Below are positions 35,018 through 44,470 of a DNA stretch of 64,000 nucleotides, one piece after another (position 1 is the stretch's first letter; every line of letters begins with the position of its first letter). The DNA is from DASVDE01 sp963740065 (GTDB lineage Bacteria > Actinomycetota > Thermoleophilia > Solirubrobacterales > 70-9), in NCBI GenBank assembly GCA_963740065.1, contig CAVUCS010000001.1:655489-719488 (forward strand), read 5' to 3'. Under the pieces are notes generated by a model, which ran no database searches, was not told where the DNA came from, and saw only the letters and a list, made by a program, of their open reading frames with translations. Made by a program: the position numbers and the translations under genes.

Positions 35018-36270
35018 CCAAGGACCGCAGGAGGGCCAGTGCCTGCTCCGCGGCGTCTTCGACCGGCAGGCGATGCTCCGACGCCGGAGGCGCGCTCACT
35101 CGCCTCGACGACACCATCGGCGAGGCCGCGGCGCCCCACCACCAGGCGCAGCGGGCAGCCCAGTAACTCGGCGTCGGTCAGCTTCTCCCCCGCCCCGGCG
35201 TCTCGGTCGTCATAGAGAACCTCTCCGCCGAGCTTCTCCCGAAGGGCGCCGTAGAGCGCGTCGGCGGCTTCCCTCTCCGGCTCCCCCGCCTTGGCCAGGG
35301 AGACGATGTGGACCTGCCACGGTGCGAGCGCCTTCGGCCAGACGATGCCGCGCTCATCGGCGCCCTGCTCGATTGCGGCAGCAACGACGCGAGCGGGGCC
35401 AATTCCGTAACTGCCCATCACGATCGGCCGCTCCGTTCCCTTGTCGTCGAGGAAGGTGGCGCCAAGCGCCTCCGAGTACCGGGTGCCGAGCTTGAAGATG
35501 TTGCCGATCTCAATCGCCGGCACGACCTCGACCGTGCCGCCGTTGGGGCCGGGGTCGCCGGCGCGTAGGTCGGTCACCTCGACGTTGGCGGCGAAGTCGG
35601 GGGCAAGCGCGACCTCGTCCTCACCGGCGGCACAGGGGGCCATGTACTCGTCGGCGCCGGACCCGCCCATCATCCCCACGTCGGACTCGACTCGGTGCCA
35701 GCGCAGCCCACAGCGGTTGAAGATCTTTTCGTAGGCGCCGACCTGTCGCTCGTAGGAGCGCGCCAGCCCCTCTTCGTCGCGGTCAAAGGAATAGGCGTCC
35801 TTCATCGCAAATTCGCGCGTTCGCAATACGCCGGCGCGGGGGCGCGGCTCATCGCGCTCCTTCGTCTGGATCTGAAAGAGCATCAGCGGCAGATCGCGGT
35901 AGGAGCGAACCTCGCGAGCGATGTGCTGGGTGATGCACTCCTCATGGGTCATCGCCAGGACCAGCGGCGAGCCCTTGCGATCCTCCAGCTTGAACATTTC
36001 CTCGATCTCGATCCGCCCCGTCTTCTGCCAGGGCTCGGCCGGCTGGAGCACGGGCATCGACATCTCCTCGCACCCGATCGCCTCCATCTCCTCGCGAATG
36101 ATCTGCTCCACCTTGCGGTGCGCCCGCCACCCGGCCGGCAGATACGTCCACAGGCCCGCCCCCAGCTGTCGGATCAATCCAGCCCGCACCATCAACTTGT
36201 GCGAAAGGGCTTCGGCGTCGGCCGGTGCCTCCCGTGTAGTCGGCAGCAATGTCTCCGTGAGTCGCGTCAC
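35010..36270 (-). CDS. proS: Prolyl-tRNA synthetase lacking the INS editing domain (one frameshift)
   Basis: Class II aminoacyl-tRNA synthetase charging tRNA-Pro. Motif 1 is in LRQ-type LIRQLGAGLWTYLPAGWRAHRKV, motif 2 in FQIQTKERDEPRPRAGVLRTREFAMKDAYSFD, and motif 3 in SYGIGPARVVAAAIEQ, followed by an anticodon-binding domain. About 420 residues long, it goes from GADEYMAPCAAGEDEVALAPDFAANVEV directly to GTVEVVPAIEIGNIFKLGT, so the roughly 180-residue INS editing domain of bacterial ProRS is absent. One extra G near 35090 breaks the frame; the corrected end is LPVEDAAEQALALL. The start is GTG 36270. Confidence 0.93.
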
Positions 36271-36289
36271 GGCGGCGAGTCTAGTGTCG

Positions 36290-37547
36290 TCAGGCGCGGG
36301 TGAAGCGGCGGCCCGCCGTGGGCGACGCTTCTTCGTCGAGCAAAACACGGTCCGACTCACCCTGCTGGGCCGCCTCATGCTCCATCTGCGCAATCTTCTC
36401 CGGGGTCAGATCGCCGGCGTTATCCGCCTCGATTCTGGCCACCCACTCGGCGCCTTCACGCGACTCGACTTCGTCGAACTCGACCTCGCCGCCGCGATCC
36501 AGTGACTTGTCGATCTCTTCGAAGAGCGTGTCGACCAGCTTCTCCTGCGGCACCTTGCGCAGGGGTCTGCCGCCGGCGAAGATCAACCCTTCGTTCTTGG
36601 CGCCGGCGATGCCGAAGTCGGCGTGGCTGGCTTCGCCGATCCCATTCACCGCGCAGCCAAGGACGGCGACCTCAATCGGCTCGGCGTAGGCCTCGAGTCT
36701 CTGCTCGATCTCGGCGACGACCGAGTCCATGTCGAACTGAAGGCGGCCGCAGGTCGGGCAGGCGATCAGCACCGGGCCGCGCTCGCGCAACTGCAGGGCC
36801 TTGAGGATTTCCCAGGCGACCTTGACCTCTTCCTCGGCATGGAAGGTCGAGAGGCTGATCCGGATCGTGTCGCCGATCCCGTCGGCGAGCAGCGTTCCGA
36901 GGCCGACGGAGGACTTCAGCGAGCCCGACCATTTGGTCCCCGCCTCGGTGATTCCCAGATGAAGCGGATAGGGGATCTTTTCCGCGAGCAGACGGTTGGC
37001 GGCGATCGTGTTCGGCACGTTCGTCGACTTGATCGAAACCTTGAAGTTCTCGAACTCGAGGCCCTCCATCAGCTCGACGAACTCGACCGCGGCCGCGACC
37101 AGGGCCTCGACCGGCGCCTCGCGCTCCAGCTCGTGCAGGTGTTTGGGCAAGGACCCGGAGTTGACTCCGATTCGCATCGGCACCCCGGCCGCGGTCGCCT
37201 TGACCGCCACTTCGGCAACTTTCTCGCGACCGCCGATGTTGCCCGGGTTGAGCCGGATGCAGTGCGCTCCCGCGTCGATCGCCTTCAAGCGCCAGCGTGT
37301 GGTTGAAGTGGATATCGGCGATCACCGGTATCGGCGACTCCACGACGATCGTCTTCAGCGCCTCGACATCGTCGTCACGGGGCACCGCGACCCGCACGAT
37401 GTCGGCGCCGGCATCGGCGACCTTGCGGATCTGTTCCATCGTCGCCGCCAGGTTGGCGGTCTCAGTCTTGGTCATCGTTTGCACGGCGACCGGGGCGCCG
37501 CCGCCGATCGGCACGCCGCCAACGAATATCTGCCGCTTGGAAGCCAT
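36290..37547 (-). CDS. ispG: 4-hydroxy-3-methylbut-2-en-1-yl diphosphate synthase IspG (one frameshift)
   Basis: Iron-sulfur enzyme of the MEP isoprenoid pathway converting MEcPP to HMBPP. It has a TIM-barrel N-terminus (VAVQTMTKTETANLAATMEQIRKVADAGADIVRVAVP, VIADIHFNH) and a C-terminal cluster domain with CPTCGR and LGCAVNGIGE providing the [4Fe-4S] cysteines. One extra T near 37291 (GCGCTTGAAGG for GCGCTGAAGG) breaks the frame just before KAIDAGAHCIRLNPGNIGG. Length after repair is about 418 residues. The C-terminal tail is acidic. It lies with dxr and rseP in the same run. Confidence 0.95.
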
Positions 37548-37570
37548 GGTTGAAGGGTATCCGGGCCGGC

Positions 37571-38662
37571 CTACCGGACGGAGAAGCCCTCGCCGGTGAG
37601 GCGCCCGATGTCGTTGGTGAGCCCGATGAAAAAGAGCATGATCACCAAGACGAAGCCGATCGCCCCCGCCCGCTCCATGACGCTGAAGGGCACCGGCCGG
37701 CCGCGGACTTTCTCAACCAGGCTCCAGAAAATGTGACCGCCGTCAAGCGGCAGGAAGGGAAAGAGGTTGATCAGTCCGAGGGAGAGGCTGACGACCGCGA
37801 GCAGGATCAACGCCTCGGTCGCGCCGAACTCGTTGAGGGTCTGGTTGGCGACGTCGCTGACGCCGACCAGGCCGGACACCTGCTTGCGCTGCTCGGAGTC
37901 GATCAGGTTGGCGAAGACGGTCACCGTTTTGTGCGTCACCAGCCACATAAAGCCGGTCGAGCGGTCGATCGCGCCCCCAACGCCCAGATTGGCCGGCTCG
38001 GAGCCATAGGAGAAGCCGACCCGGGTGCGCCGCACCGCTTGGTCGTACTCGGGCCGCACCGAGATCGTCCGCAACTGGCCGTTGCGCTCCACGGTGAGCG
38101 CCACCGGCATCGTTGCCCGGCAGCCGTCGACCTGCTTGCCCGGGCACTTGTGCGACGCGACCTGATTGGCGAACCGCGTCAGCCGCGTGTCGAGGTCGGC
38201 TCCGAGGTAGCGAGCGCCGTCGACGGCGACGATCCGGTCGCCGGTCTGCAGTTTGGCGGCGGCAGGCGAGTCGGGGACGACCTCGCCCACCGTCTGAGTC
38301 ACGTCGCGGGCATTCAGCGAAACGGCGAAGAGGATCGCGAAAGCGAGCACGATGTTGACCGCGGGCCCGGCTCCGATCACGACGATCCGCTTCCAGACCG
38401 GCTGGTCGTAGTAGCCGCGACCCTCAGCCTCCGGAGGCAATTCCTCATCGGGGCTCATGCCGCTGATTTTCACGAAGCCGCCCGCGGGAATGGCGCCGAT
38501 TCCGTATTCGGTCTCCCCTCGTCTGATCGAAACCAGCTTCGGCGGAAAGAAGAGAAAGAAGCGCTCGACTCGCATCCCAGTCGCCTTCGCGGCGAAGAAG
38601 TGACCCGCCTCGTGGAGGACGATCAGCAGGGAGAAGCCGAGAAAGATCAGGACCCAGTTCAT
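37571..38662 (-). CDS. rseP: Site-2 zinc protease, RseP family
   Basis: Membrane-embedded M50 metalloprotease of 363 residues that cleaves membrane proteins such as anti-sigma factors. It has the zinc motif LHEAGHFFAA near residues 16-25, the IPAGGFVKISGM beta-hairpin, a PDZ-like region (VVPDSPAAAKLQTGDRIVAVDG), and LFPFLPLDGGHIFWSLVEKVRG with the third zinc ligand Asp. Its ATG overlaps the dxr stop (ATGA). In actinobacteria the gene sits between dxr and ispG, as here. Confidence 0.95.
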   Translation of the reverse strand: MNWVLIFLGFSLLIVLHEAGHFFAAKATGMRVERFFLFFPPKLVSIRRGETEYGIGAIPAGGFVKISGMSPDEELPPEAEGRGYYDQPVWKRIVVIGAGPAVNIVLAFAILFAVSLNARDVTQTVGEVVPDSPAAAKLQTGDRIVAVDGARYLGADLDTRLTRFANQVASHKCPGKQVDGCRATMPVALTVERNGQLRTISVRPEYDQAVRRTRVGFSYGSEPANLGVGGAIDRSTGFMWLVTHKTVTVFANLIDSEQRKQVSGLVGVSDVANQTLNEFGATEALILLAVVSLSLGLINLFPFLPLDGGHIFWSLVEKVRGRPVPFSVMERAGAIGFVLVIMLFFIGLTNDIGRLTGEGFSVR

Positions 38663-39804
38663 GCTCGTGCCAACCCTCCTACGCGGTCTTCGGTGCGGCG
38701 CCTCGCCTCGGCGTCGGCGGCGAAGAGGTCATCGAAGTGGCCGACCGGAGCCGCCGGCATCTCGGTCAACACACCCTCGATCGCCTCGGCGATCCCGGTG
38801 AACGGGATTTGGCCGCGAGGAAGGCGGCGACGGCAACCTCGTCCGCCGCATTGAGGACGCAAGGCGCGGTCCCCCCCGCTACGCCCGCCTCGATAGCGAG
38901 ACTCAGACAGGCAAAGGTTGCGAGGTCGGGTGCCTCGAAGTTCAGTTCGCCCACCGCGGCAAGGTCGAGTCGGGGCACGTCGACGTCGGCACGCTCCGGG
39001 TAGTGCAGCGCATAGGAGATCGGCACTCGCATGTCCGGATATCCGAGGTGGGCAAGAGTGGCCCCATCGTTGAGATCGACCAGCGAATGCACAATCGACT
39101 GCGGGTGAACCACCACCTCGATCCGCTCATAGGGCACGCCGAACAGGTGGTAGGCCTCGATCGCCTCGAAGCCCTTGTTCATCAGCGTCGCCGAATCGAT
39201 CGTGATCCGCCCTCCCATCTCCCAGGTCGGGTGCGCGAGCGCGTCTTCGACGGTGACGGCGGAGAGATCAGTGCGACCGCGAAATGGCCCACCCGAGGCA
39301 GTCAAGACCAAGCCGCTCGATGGTTCCCGGCGAGGCCGCGGCGATCAGCTGATGCAGCGCGGAGTGCTCAGAATCGACTGGGATCAAGCGTGCGCCCGTC
39401 GCCTCGGCGAGAGCCATTGTCAGCTCGCCGCCGATTACAAGGCTCTCCTTGTTGGCCAGGGCGACGTCGATCCCCTCGCCGAGGGCAACAACCGTCGGCC
39501 CCAGTCCGGCCGCACCGACCATGCCGTTGAGCACGAGGTCGGCGCCGGAGGAAGCGATCAGCTCGCGAATTCCCTCCTGGCCGGCGAGCACCTGTCCATT
39601 CCAGGCTCCGAGCGCGCGCTCGGCTGCCTCGGAATCGCCGAATGCAACCGCTGGCACGCCGTGCTGCTTGGCCTGCTCCAGTGTCCGCTCCCATCTCGAC
39701 CCGGCCGCCAGGCCGACGACCCGCAGCTCCTCGGAGGAAGCGACGATATCCAGCGCTTGCGTGCCGATCGAGCCGGTGGACCCGAGGATTACGAGCTTTT
39801 TCAC
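38659..39804 (-). CDS. dxr: 1-deoxy-D-xylulose 5-phosphate reductoisomerase (two frameshifts)
   Basis: Second step of the MEP pathway. NADPH-binding motif LVILGSTGSIGTQALDIV at residues 4-21; LANKESLVIGGELT, PVDSEHSALHQL (metal and substrate binding), LTASGGPFRG (flexible loop), HPTWEMGGRITIDSATLMNKGFEAIEA and LHYPERADVDVPRLDL. The frame breaks near 39313 (extra T in CTTGG) and near 38812 (one A missing in AAA). The repaired protein has about 381 residues and ends FDDLFAADAEARRR. The start is GTG 39804. Confidence 0.95.
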
Positions 39805-39823
39805 CTGACGGAGTGTAGGTGGC

Positions 39824-40711
39824 TCAGTAGACCAGCTGGACCGCGAGGTAGTAGCCGACCACGACCGTGAAGAAGACGGCGTCGAGGCGGTCGAGGAGGC
39901 CCCCGTGGGCCCCAAACAGCTTCCCCGTGTCCTTTTTCCCGAGGTCTCGCTTCAGCATCGACTCGAAGAGATCGCCAACCGGTCCGAGCGCCGCCACCGC
40001 GGCGCCGATGATCAGGGCGTCCACCCCGGATAGCCAGTCCTGGTAGAGCCCGGCGAACCAGAAAGCCAAGGTGCCGATCAGGAAGCCGCCAATCAATCCT
40101 TCCAAGGTCTTGTTGGGAGAGAGATTCGGCGCGATCTTGTGGGAGCCAAACATGCGCCCGGTCGCGTAGGCGCCCGTGTCGGTGGCAAAAGTGCCAATCA
40201 GGACGTCGACCAGCAGCGCCGCCCCATGGTCCGGCAGGTCGCGAAGCAAAACGGCATGGACCAAGGGAATGCCGATCCAAATTACGCCGAGCAGGGTGAT
40301 TCCCATCGAGACCGTGATCCCGTCGCGGTGCTTCCGATCGACGCTGAAAGCGAAGAGAAGAGGAAAGGTCGCCGCCCCGATCAAGAGGATGTTGAAAGCG
40401 GTGCCGAAGTGGGCGGCAAGAACCATCGCCGTGACCGCGATGTAGGCGGCGATTTTGACCGGCCGCAGTTCGTCCGTCATCGCGAAGTACTCGCGTAAAC
40501 CGACCAGGCCAATCGCGATCATCGCGATCGCGAAAGGCAACCCCCCGACGACCGTGATTGCGATCGCGAAAGCGATCCAAGGGATGGCGACGAGGATCCG
40601 CTTCGCCGTCTCGCCACGCAACCTTCCCCCTCCACGCCGCGGGGCCCGGGGTGGGCGGGCAGCCGAGCGCGGTGACTCGTCCTCGAACTGAACGTCGTCG
40701 AAAAGATCCAT
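39824..40711 (-). CDS. cdsA: Phosphatidate cytidylyltransferase
   Basis: Makes CDP-diacylglycerol from phosphatidic acid and CTP, the precursor of the phospholipids made by PgsA-type enzymes. The 295-residue membrane protein has about eight membrane segments after a basic N-terminus. The family signature is complete: SMLKRDLGKKDTGKLFGAHGG followed by LLDRLDA. KIAPNLSPNKTLEGLIGG is also typical. It starts directly at the uppS stop, with no gap, so the two are co-transcribed. Confidence 0.95.
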   Translation of the reverse strand: MDLFDDVQFEDESPRSAARPPRAPRRGGGRLRGETAKRILVAIPWIAFAIAITVVGGLPFAIAMIAIGLVGLREYFAMTDELRPVKIAAYIAVTAMVLAAHFGTAFNILLIGAATFPLLFAFSVDRKHRDGITVSMGITLLGVIWIGIPLVHAVLLRDLPDHGAALLVDVLIGTFATDTGAYATGRMFGSHKIAPNLSPNKTLEGLIGGFLIGTLAFWFAGLYQDWLSGVDALIIGAAVAALGPVGDLFESMLKRDLGKKDTGKLFGAHGGLLDRLDAVFFTVVVGYYLAVQLVY

Positions 40712-41383
40712 CTAGACCCTTGCCCCGAATCGCCGGCGCCGATCCTCGAATTCTCGCAGTGATTCCTCCAGCGCCTCACGGCCGAAGTCCGGCCAAAGCT
40801 CATCGCGGAAGACCAGCTCCGAGTAGGCGCACTGCCAGAGGAGGTAGTTGGATATGCGCTGTTCGCCGCTGGTACGGATCAGGAGGTCTGGGTCGTGCAT
40901 CTCGGGCGCGTAAAGCAAACGGCGGAACTCTTCTTCTGTGCTCCCTTCGAATCCTCGAGCCGCGTCGACGATCTCCGCCCGGCCGCCGTAGTTGAAGGCG
41001 ATGAAGAGCGTGATTCGCTCGTTTCCGGCGGTCGTCTCTTCCGCCCAGTCCATCAACTGCGCCAACGCCGGATCGACGCCCTCGCGGCGCCCGATGAAGC
41101 GCATCCGCACCCCTTCCTCGTTCAGCTCAGGGGTCTCGGCCTCAATGCGCTCGGCGAACATTCTCATCAGCCCCTCGACCTCCGCGGCGGGACGGGCCCA
41201 GTTCTCGGTCGAGAACGAGAAGACCGTCAGCTCCTCGATTCCGAGCTCGACCGCGTCGCGCAGTCGCGCCTTGACGATGTCGGCCCCCGCCCGGTGGCCC
41301 TCGACGACCGGTACTCCCCGTTGCTGCGCCCAGCGTCCGTTGCCGTCGGTGATGATCGCGACGTACCGCGCGGAGGCACTCAC
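40712..41383 (-). CDS. uppS: Isoprenyl (undecaprenyl) diphosphate synthase
   Basis: Cis-prenyltransferase supplying the lipid carrier for cell-wall synthesis. The 223-residue protein shows the catalytic Asp in IITDGNGRWAQQRG (usual MDGNGRWA), GHRAGAD, LTVFSFSTENWARP, FIAFNYGGRAEI and PDLLIRTSGEQRISNYLLWQCAYSELVF. The GTG start overlaps the frr stop as GTGA. It lies beside the MEP genes whose product it polymerises. Confidence 0.95.
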   Translation of the reverse strand: MSASARYVAIITDGNGRWAQQRGVPVVEGHRAGADIVKARLRDAVELGIEELTVFSFSTENWARPAAEVEGLMRMFAERIEAETPELNEEGVRMRFIGRREGVDPALAQLMDWAEETTAGNERITLFIAFNYGGRAEIVDAARGFEGSTEEEFRRLLYAPEMHDPDLLIRTSGEQRISNYLLWQCAYSELVFRDELWPDFGREALEESLREFEDRRRRFGARV

Positions 41384-41945
41384 ACCTCCAGGATCTCCTC
41401 TTCCTTCCCTTTCAGCAACGCGTCTATCTGGGCGATCGCCTCGTCGGTCTGCTTCTGCAGAGACGGCCTCGGCTCGGCGCTCGTCGTCCTCCCCGGCCTC
41501 GCCCTCCTTTCTTCAGCTCGCGCAGGTCCTGCATCGTGTCGCGACGGACGTTGCGAATCGCGATTCGGCCTTCCTCGGCGACTCCGTGGACGACTTTGAC
41601 CATCTCTCTGCGCCGCTCCTCGGTCAGCTCGGGAATCTGGAGGCGAATCACGTTGCCGTCGTTGTTGGGCGTCAGCCCCACATCGGAGTCGAGGATCGAT
41701 CTCTCGATCGCCCCAATCGCAGACTTGTCGAAGGGGGTGATGGTGAGCAGCCGCGCATCGCCGGCCGAGACGTTGGCAAGCTGTTTCAGCGGGGTTTGCG
41801 ACCCGTAGTAATCGACCGAGATGCGGTCGAGTAGATGCGGGGAAGCGCGACCGGTTCGCACCGTGGCCAGCTCGCCACGGCTCGAATCGACTGACTTCGC
41901 CATCCGCGCCTTGGCGTCTTCAAGCAGTTCGTCGATCAACTCCAC
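41380..41945 (-). CDS. frr: Ribosome recycling factor (two frameshifts)
   Basis: Splits post-termination ribosomes together with EF-G. The start is MELIDELLEDAKARMAKSVDSSRGELATVRTGRASPHLLDRI; SILDSDVGLTPNNDGNVIRLQIPELTEERRREMVKVV is the core of the family. Near 41513 one extra base (AAGAAAGGAGG) and near 41463 another break the frame; corrected, the end reads LQKQTDEAIAQIDALLKGKEEEILEV with TGA at 41380. Total length is about 187 residues, normal for RRF. pyrH lies 12 bases upstream. Confidence 0.93.
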
Positions 41946-41957
41946 TGGGCTCCGTCC

Positions 41958-42701
41958 CTAGCTTTCAGTCGGCTCGCCGGAGACCAGCGTGCCCACCCTC
42001 TCGCCGGAGACGATCCTATCTATGTTGGTCTCGTCCCCCATGTTGAAGACGTAGATCGGCAGGTCGTTGTCCATGCAGAGGGAGAGCGCGGTGGAATCCA
42101 TCACCTTCAGCCCCCGCTCGATCGCCTCGCGGTGGGTGATCGCGGGAATGAATTTGGCGTCAGGGTTTTTGGCCGGATCGGCGTCGTAGACCCCCTCCAC
42201 CCCGTTCTTCGCCATCAGGATCGCCTCGGCGTGGATCTCCAGCGCGCGCAGGGCGGCCGCCGTGTCGGTGGTGAAGAACGGATTGCCGGTGCCGGCGGCG
42301 AAGATCACGACGCGGCCCTTCTCCAGGTGCCTCATCGCGCGGCGGCGGATGTAGGGCTCGGCGACCTCCTTGACGTCGATCGCCGAAAGCACTCGGGTGT
42401 GCTCCCCCAGGCGCTCGAGGGCGTCCTGCAGCGTAAGCGCGTTGAGGACGGTCGCCAGCATTCCCATGTAGTCGCCGGTGGCCCGATCCATGCCGTCTGC
42501 GGCTCCCTCAAGCCCGCGGTAAATGTTGCCGGCGCCGACCACGATCGCCACCTCCACCCCACGCGCGCGAATCGCTCCAACCTGCTTGGCGATCCGGCTG
42601 ACCTCACCGGCATCGGTGCCGTAGTCGCGGTCGCCCATCAGCGCCTCGCCGGAAAGCTTCAGCAGGATGCGCCCGAATCTGGGTTCGGGATCGGAACTCA
42701 T
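41958..42701 (-). CDS. pyrH: UMP kinase
   Basis: Phosphorylates UMP to UDP in pyrimidine nucleotide synthesis. The 247-residue amino-acid-kinase-fold protein has RILLKLSGEALMGDRDYGTD, VAIVVGAGNIYRGLEGA, DRATGDYMGMLATVLNALTLQDALE, IFAAGTGNPFFTTDTAAALRA and AKNGVEGVYDADP. It lies in the classic order rpsB-tsf-pyrH-frr. The start is ATG 42701, 11 bases after tsf. Confidence 0.97.
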   Translation of the reverse strand: MSSDPEPRFGRILLKLSGEALMGDRDYGTDAGEVSRIAKQVGAIRARGVEVAIVVGAGNIYRGLEGAADGMDRATGDYMGMLATVLNALTLQDALERLGEHTRVLSAIDVKEVAEPYIRRRAMRHLEKGRVVIFAAGTGNPFFTTDTAAALRALEIHAEAILMAKNGVEGVYDADPAKNPDAKFIPAITHREAIERGLKVMDSTALSLCMDNDLPIYVFNMGDETNIDRIVSGERVGTLVSGEPTES

Positions 42702-42712
42702 CGGAGTCGAGC

Positions 42713-43315
42713 CTATTCTCCTACGCGGAAGTAGGCGAATCGGGCGATGCGAACGTTCTCGCCGGTTCTAGCCGCCAGTTCCTGGCGCAGCTCTTCGATC
42801 GACTTGCTGTCGTGCTTGTCGGCGTTGACGTGGTCTTGGTCGAGCAGAGCCACATCCTTGGCCCACTTGGCCAGCTGACCTTCGACGATTTTCTCGACCA
42901 CGTTGTCGGGCTTGCCCTCCTCCTTGGCCTTCTCCTCGAAGACGCGCCGTTCGGCGTCGCGCTCCTCCTCGGGGATCTCATCGGAGGAGACGTACTTCGG
43001 CGCCGTCGCGGCCACATGCAGGGCCACCTCGTAGGCGAAAGCCTTGAAGTCCTCGTTGCGAGCGACGAAATCAGTCTCGCACTGCACTTCGACCATCGCG
43101 CCGACCTTGTCGTTGGCGTGGATATAGGAGGCGACCACTCCCTCGTCGGTGCCGCGGCCTTCGCGCTTGGAGGCGGAAGCCTGGCCCTTCACCCGGAGGA
43201 TCTCAACCGCGCGGTCCATATCCCCGTCGGACTCGCCCAGGGCGGCCTTGCAATCCATCATCGCCGCCCCGGTCCGGTCCCGCAGAGCTTTTACATCGGC
43301 AGCGGTAACGCTCAC
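42713..43315 (-). CDS. tsf: Elongation factor Ts
   Basis: Nucleotide exchange factor for EF-Tu. At 200 residues it is the short form. The N-terminal UBA-like domain VTAADVKALRDRTGAAMMDCKAALGESDGDMDRAVEILR is followed by GVVASYIHANDKVGAMVEVQCETDFVARNEDFKAFA, the TDFV motif that contacts EF-Tu, and a shortened second core domain. A strong purine-rich site (GAAGAAGGGAGAGGG) precedes the GTG start at 43315. Confidence 0.95.
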   Translation of the reverse strand: MSVTAADVKALRDRTGAAMMDCKAALGESDGDMDRAVEILRVKGQASASKREGRGTDEGVVASYIHANDKVGAMVEVQCETDFVARNEDFKAFAYEVALHVAATAPKYVSSDEIPEEERDAERRVFEEKAKEEGKPDNVVEKIVEGQLAKWAKDVALLDQDHVNADKHDSKSIEELRQELAARTGENVRIARFAYFRVGE

Positions 43316-43546
43316 GACCCTCTCCCTTCTTCTTTAGTTGGAGAGGCCGATCTTGCGGCCGAAGCCTCCCGCAAGGCTCCGAACCCTCGGACTTAGAACG
43401 CTTCTCCGCGGGTGGCGCGGGGGGGGGGTCGAGGACGCCTCCGCCCGCAGCGCCCCTCCCCCGCGACAGGACCCGCGGCCGGGGCCGCCTGAGCCTGTCT
43501 CTGTTCAGCTTCCGCCGCCGCGGCCTTCTTCGCAGCCTCCTCAGCC

Positions 43547-44332
43547 TCAACGCCGCGCCTTCTCCTCCTCCTCGCGCTTGCGACGCTCCTCTTCCTCCAC
43601 GCGGCGCCTCTCGGCCTCCTCGGCCTTGCGCCGCTCTTCCTGAACGCGCCAGGCGCTCGCGCCGGTATCGACCGCGCCGCCGATGGTGCCGATGATCAGC
43701 TGGCAGGAGCGAATCGCGTCGTCGTTGCCCGGGATCACGTAGTCGATCGGCGTCGGGTCGCAGTTGGTGTCGACCAAGGCGATGATCGGAATCCGCAGGC
43801 GGGCGGCCTCGCGGACGGCGATCTCTTCGGTTTTCAAGTCGGTGACGAAGACCGCTTCGGGCAGGCGGTCCATGTCGCGGACGCCGCCGAGGTTGAACTC
43901 GAGCTTGGCCAGCTCGGCCTCCATGCCCATCCGCTCCTTGGTCGGCAGCAGGTCGAGTTTGCCTTCGTCGCGCCACCCGGTCAGCTCGTGCAGGCGTGCG
44001 ATCCGCGCCGACATCGTGTTGAAGTTGGTCAGCAGCCCGCCCAGCCATCGCTGGTTCACGTAGGGCATCTGGCAGCGGTCGGCCCACTCTTTGACCGTGT
44101 CGCGCGCCTGCTTCTTGGTGCCGACGAACAGCACGGTTCCACCGCCGCTGGATAGCTCTCCGACGAAGACGCGAGCCTTCTCCAAAAGCTCCTCGGTCTG
44201 CAGGAGGTCGATGATGTGGATCCCGTCGAGCTCGCTATCGATGTAGCGGCGCATATTCGGGTTCCAGCGACGCGTCTGGTGGCCGAAGTGCACTCCGGCT
44301 TCCAGCAGCTCTTTAAGGCCTGCCTCTGGCAT
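43547..44332 (-). CDS. rpsB: 30S ribosomal protein S2 with long charged C-terminal tail (end uncertain)
   Basis: Small-subunit protein S2. MPEAGLKELLEAGVHFGHQTRRWNPNMRRYI, LFVGTKKQARDTVKEWADRC, YVNQRWLGGLLTNF and VTDLKTEEIAVREAARLRIPIIALVDTNCDP are classic. After about residue 230 the protein carries a Glu/Arg-rich tail (QEERRKAEEAERRRVEEEERRKREEE) likely to form a helix. As read, it stops at 43547, but a one-base change there would continue the tail (VEAEEAAKKAAAAEAEQRQAQ) to a stop near 43393; a run of ten G at 43429-43438 makes this stretch unreliable. Confidence 0.92.
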   Translation of the reverse strand: MPEAGLKELLEAGVHFGHQTRRWNPNMRRYIDSELDGIHIIDLLQTEELLEKARVFVGELSSGGGTVLFVGTKKQARDTVKEWADRCQMPYVNQRWLGGLLTNFNTMSARIARLHELTGWRDEGKLDLLPTKERMGMEAELAKLEFNLGGVRDMDRLPEAVFVTDLKTEEIAVREAARLRIPIIALVDTNCDPTPIDYVIPGNDDAIRSCQLIIGTIGGAVDTGASAWRVQEERRKAEEAERRRVEEEERRKREEEEKARR

Positions 44333-44470
44333 TGCGTTTCTCCTTGGTTGGGTGATGCTCTCCCGTCGCCCTCGGCGGGACCCGGCTATTTGCCGGGCAG
44401 GCCCCGATTCGGCGCGATGGGGATTGGTTGGAAGTGCCGGAATTGTAGAGAGGGCGCCGAATCGGGGCGC
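44333..44470 (-). promoter_or_regulatory. rpsB promoter and structured leader
   Basis: Gap between rluD and rpsB. A perfect 15-base inverted repeat, GCCCCGATTCGGCGC (44401-44415) and its complement (44455-44469), encloses a -10-like TACAAT on the minus strand (44442-44447); the -35 is weak. Downstream on the transcript are a CCCGGC/GCCGGG hairpin and a second GC-rich stem with CCGAGGGCGACGGGAG, then AAGGAG before the rpsB ATG. A leader with stems fits S2 autoregulation, as known for other rpsB leaders. Details are inference. Confidence 0.5.

Noticed and set aside
36290..39804. ispG and dxr as pseudogenes
   Set aside because: Each is restored by one or two single-base changes, all catalytic residues are intact and the MEP pathway is essential; sequence error is the better reading.
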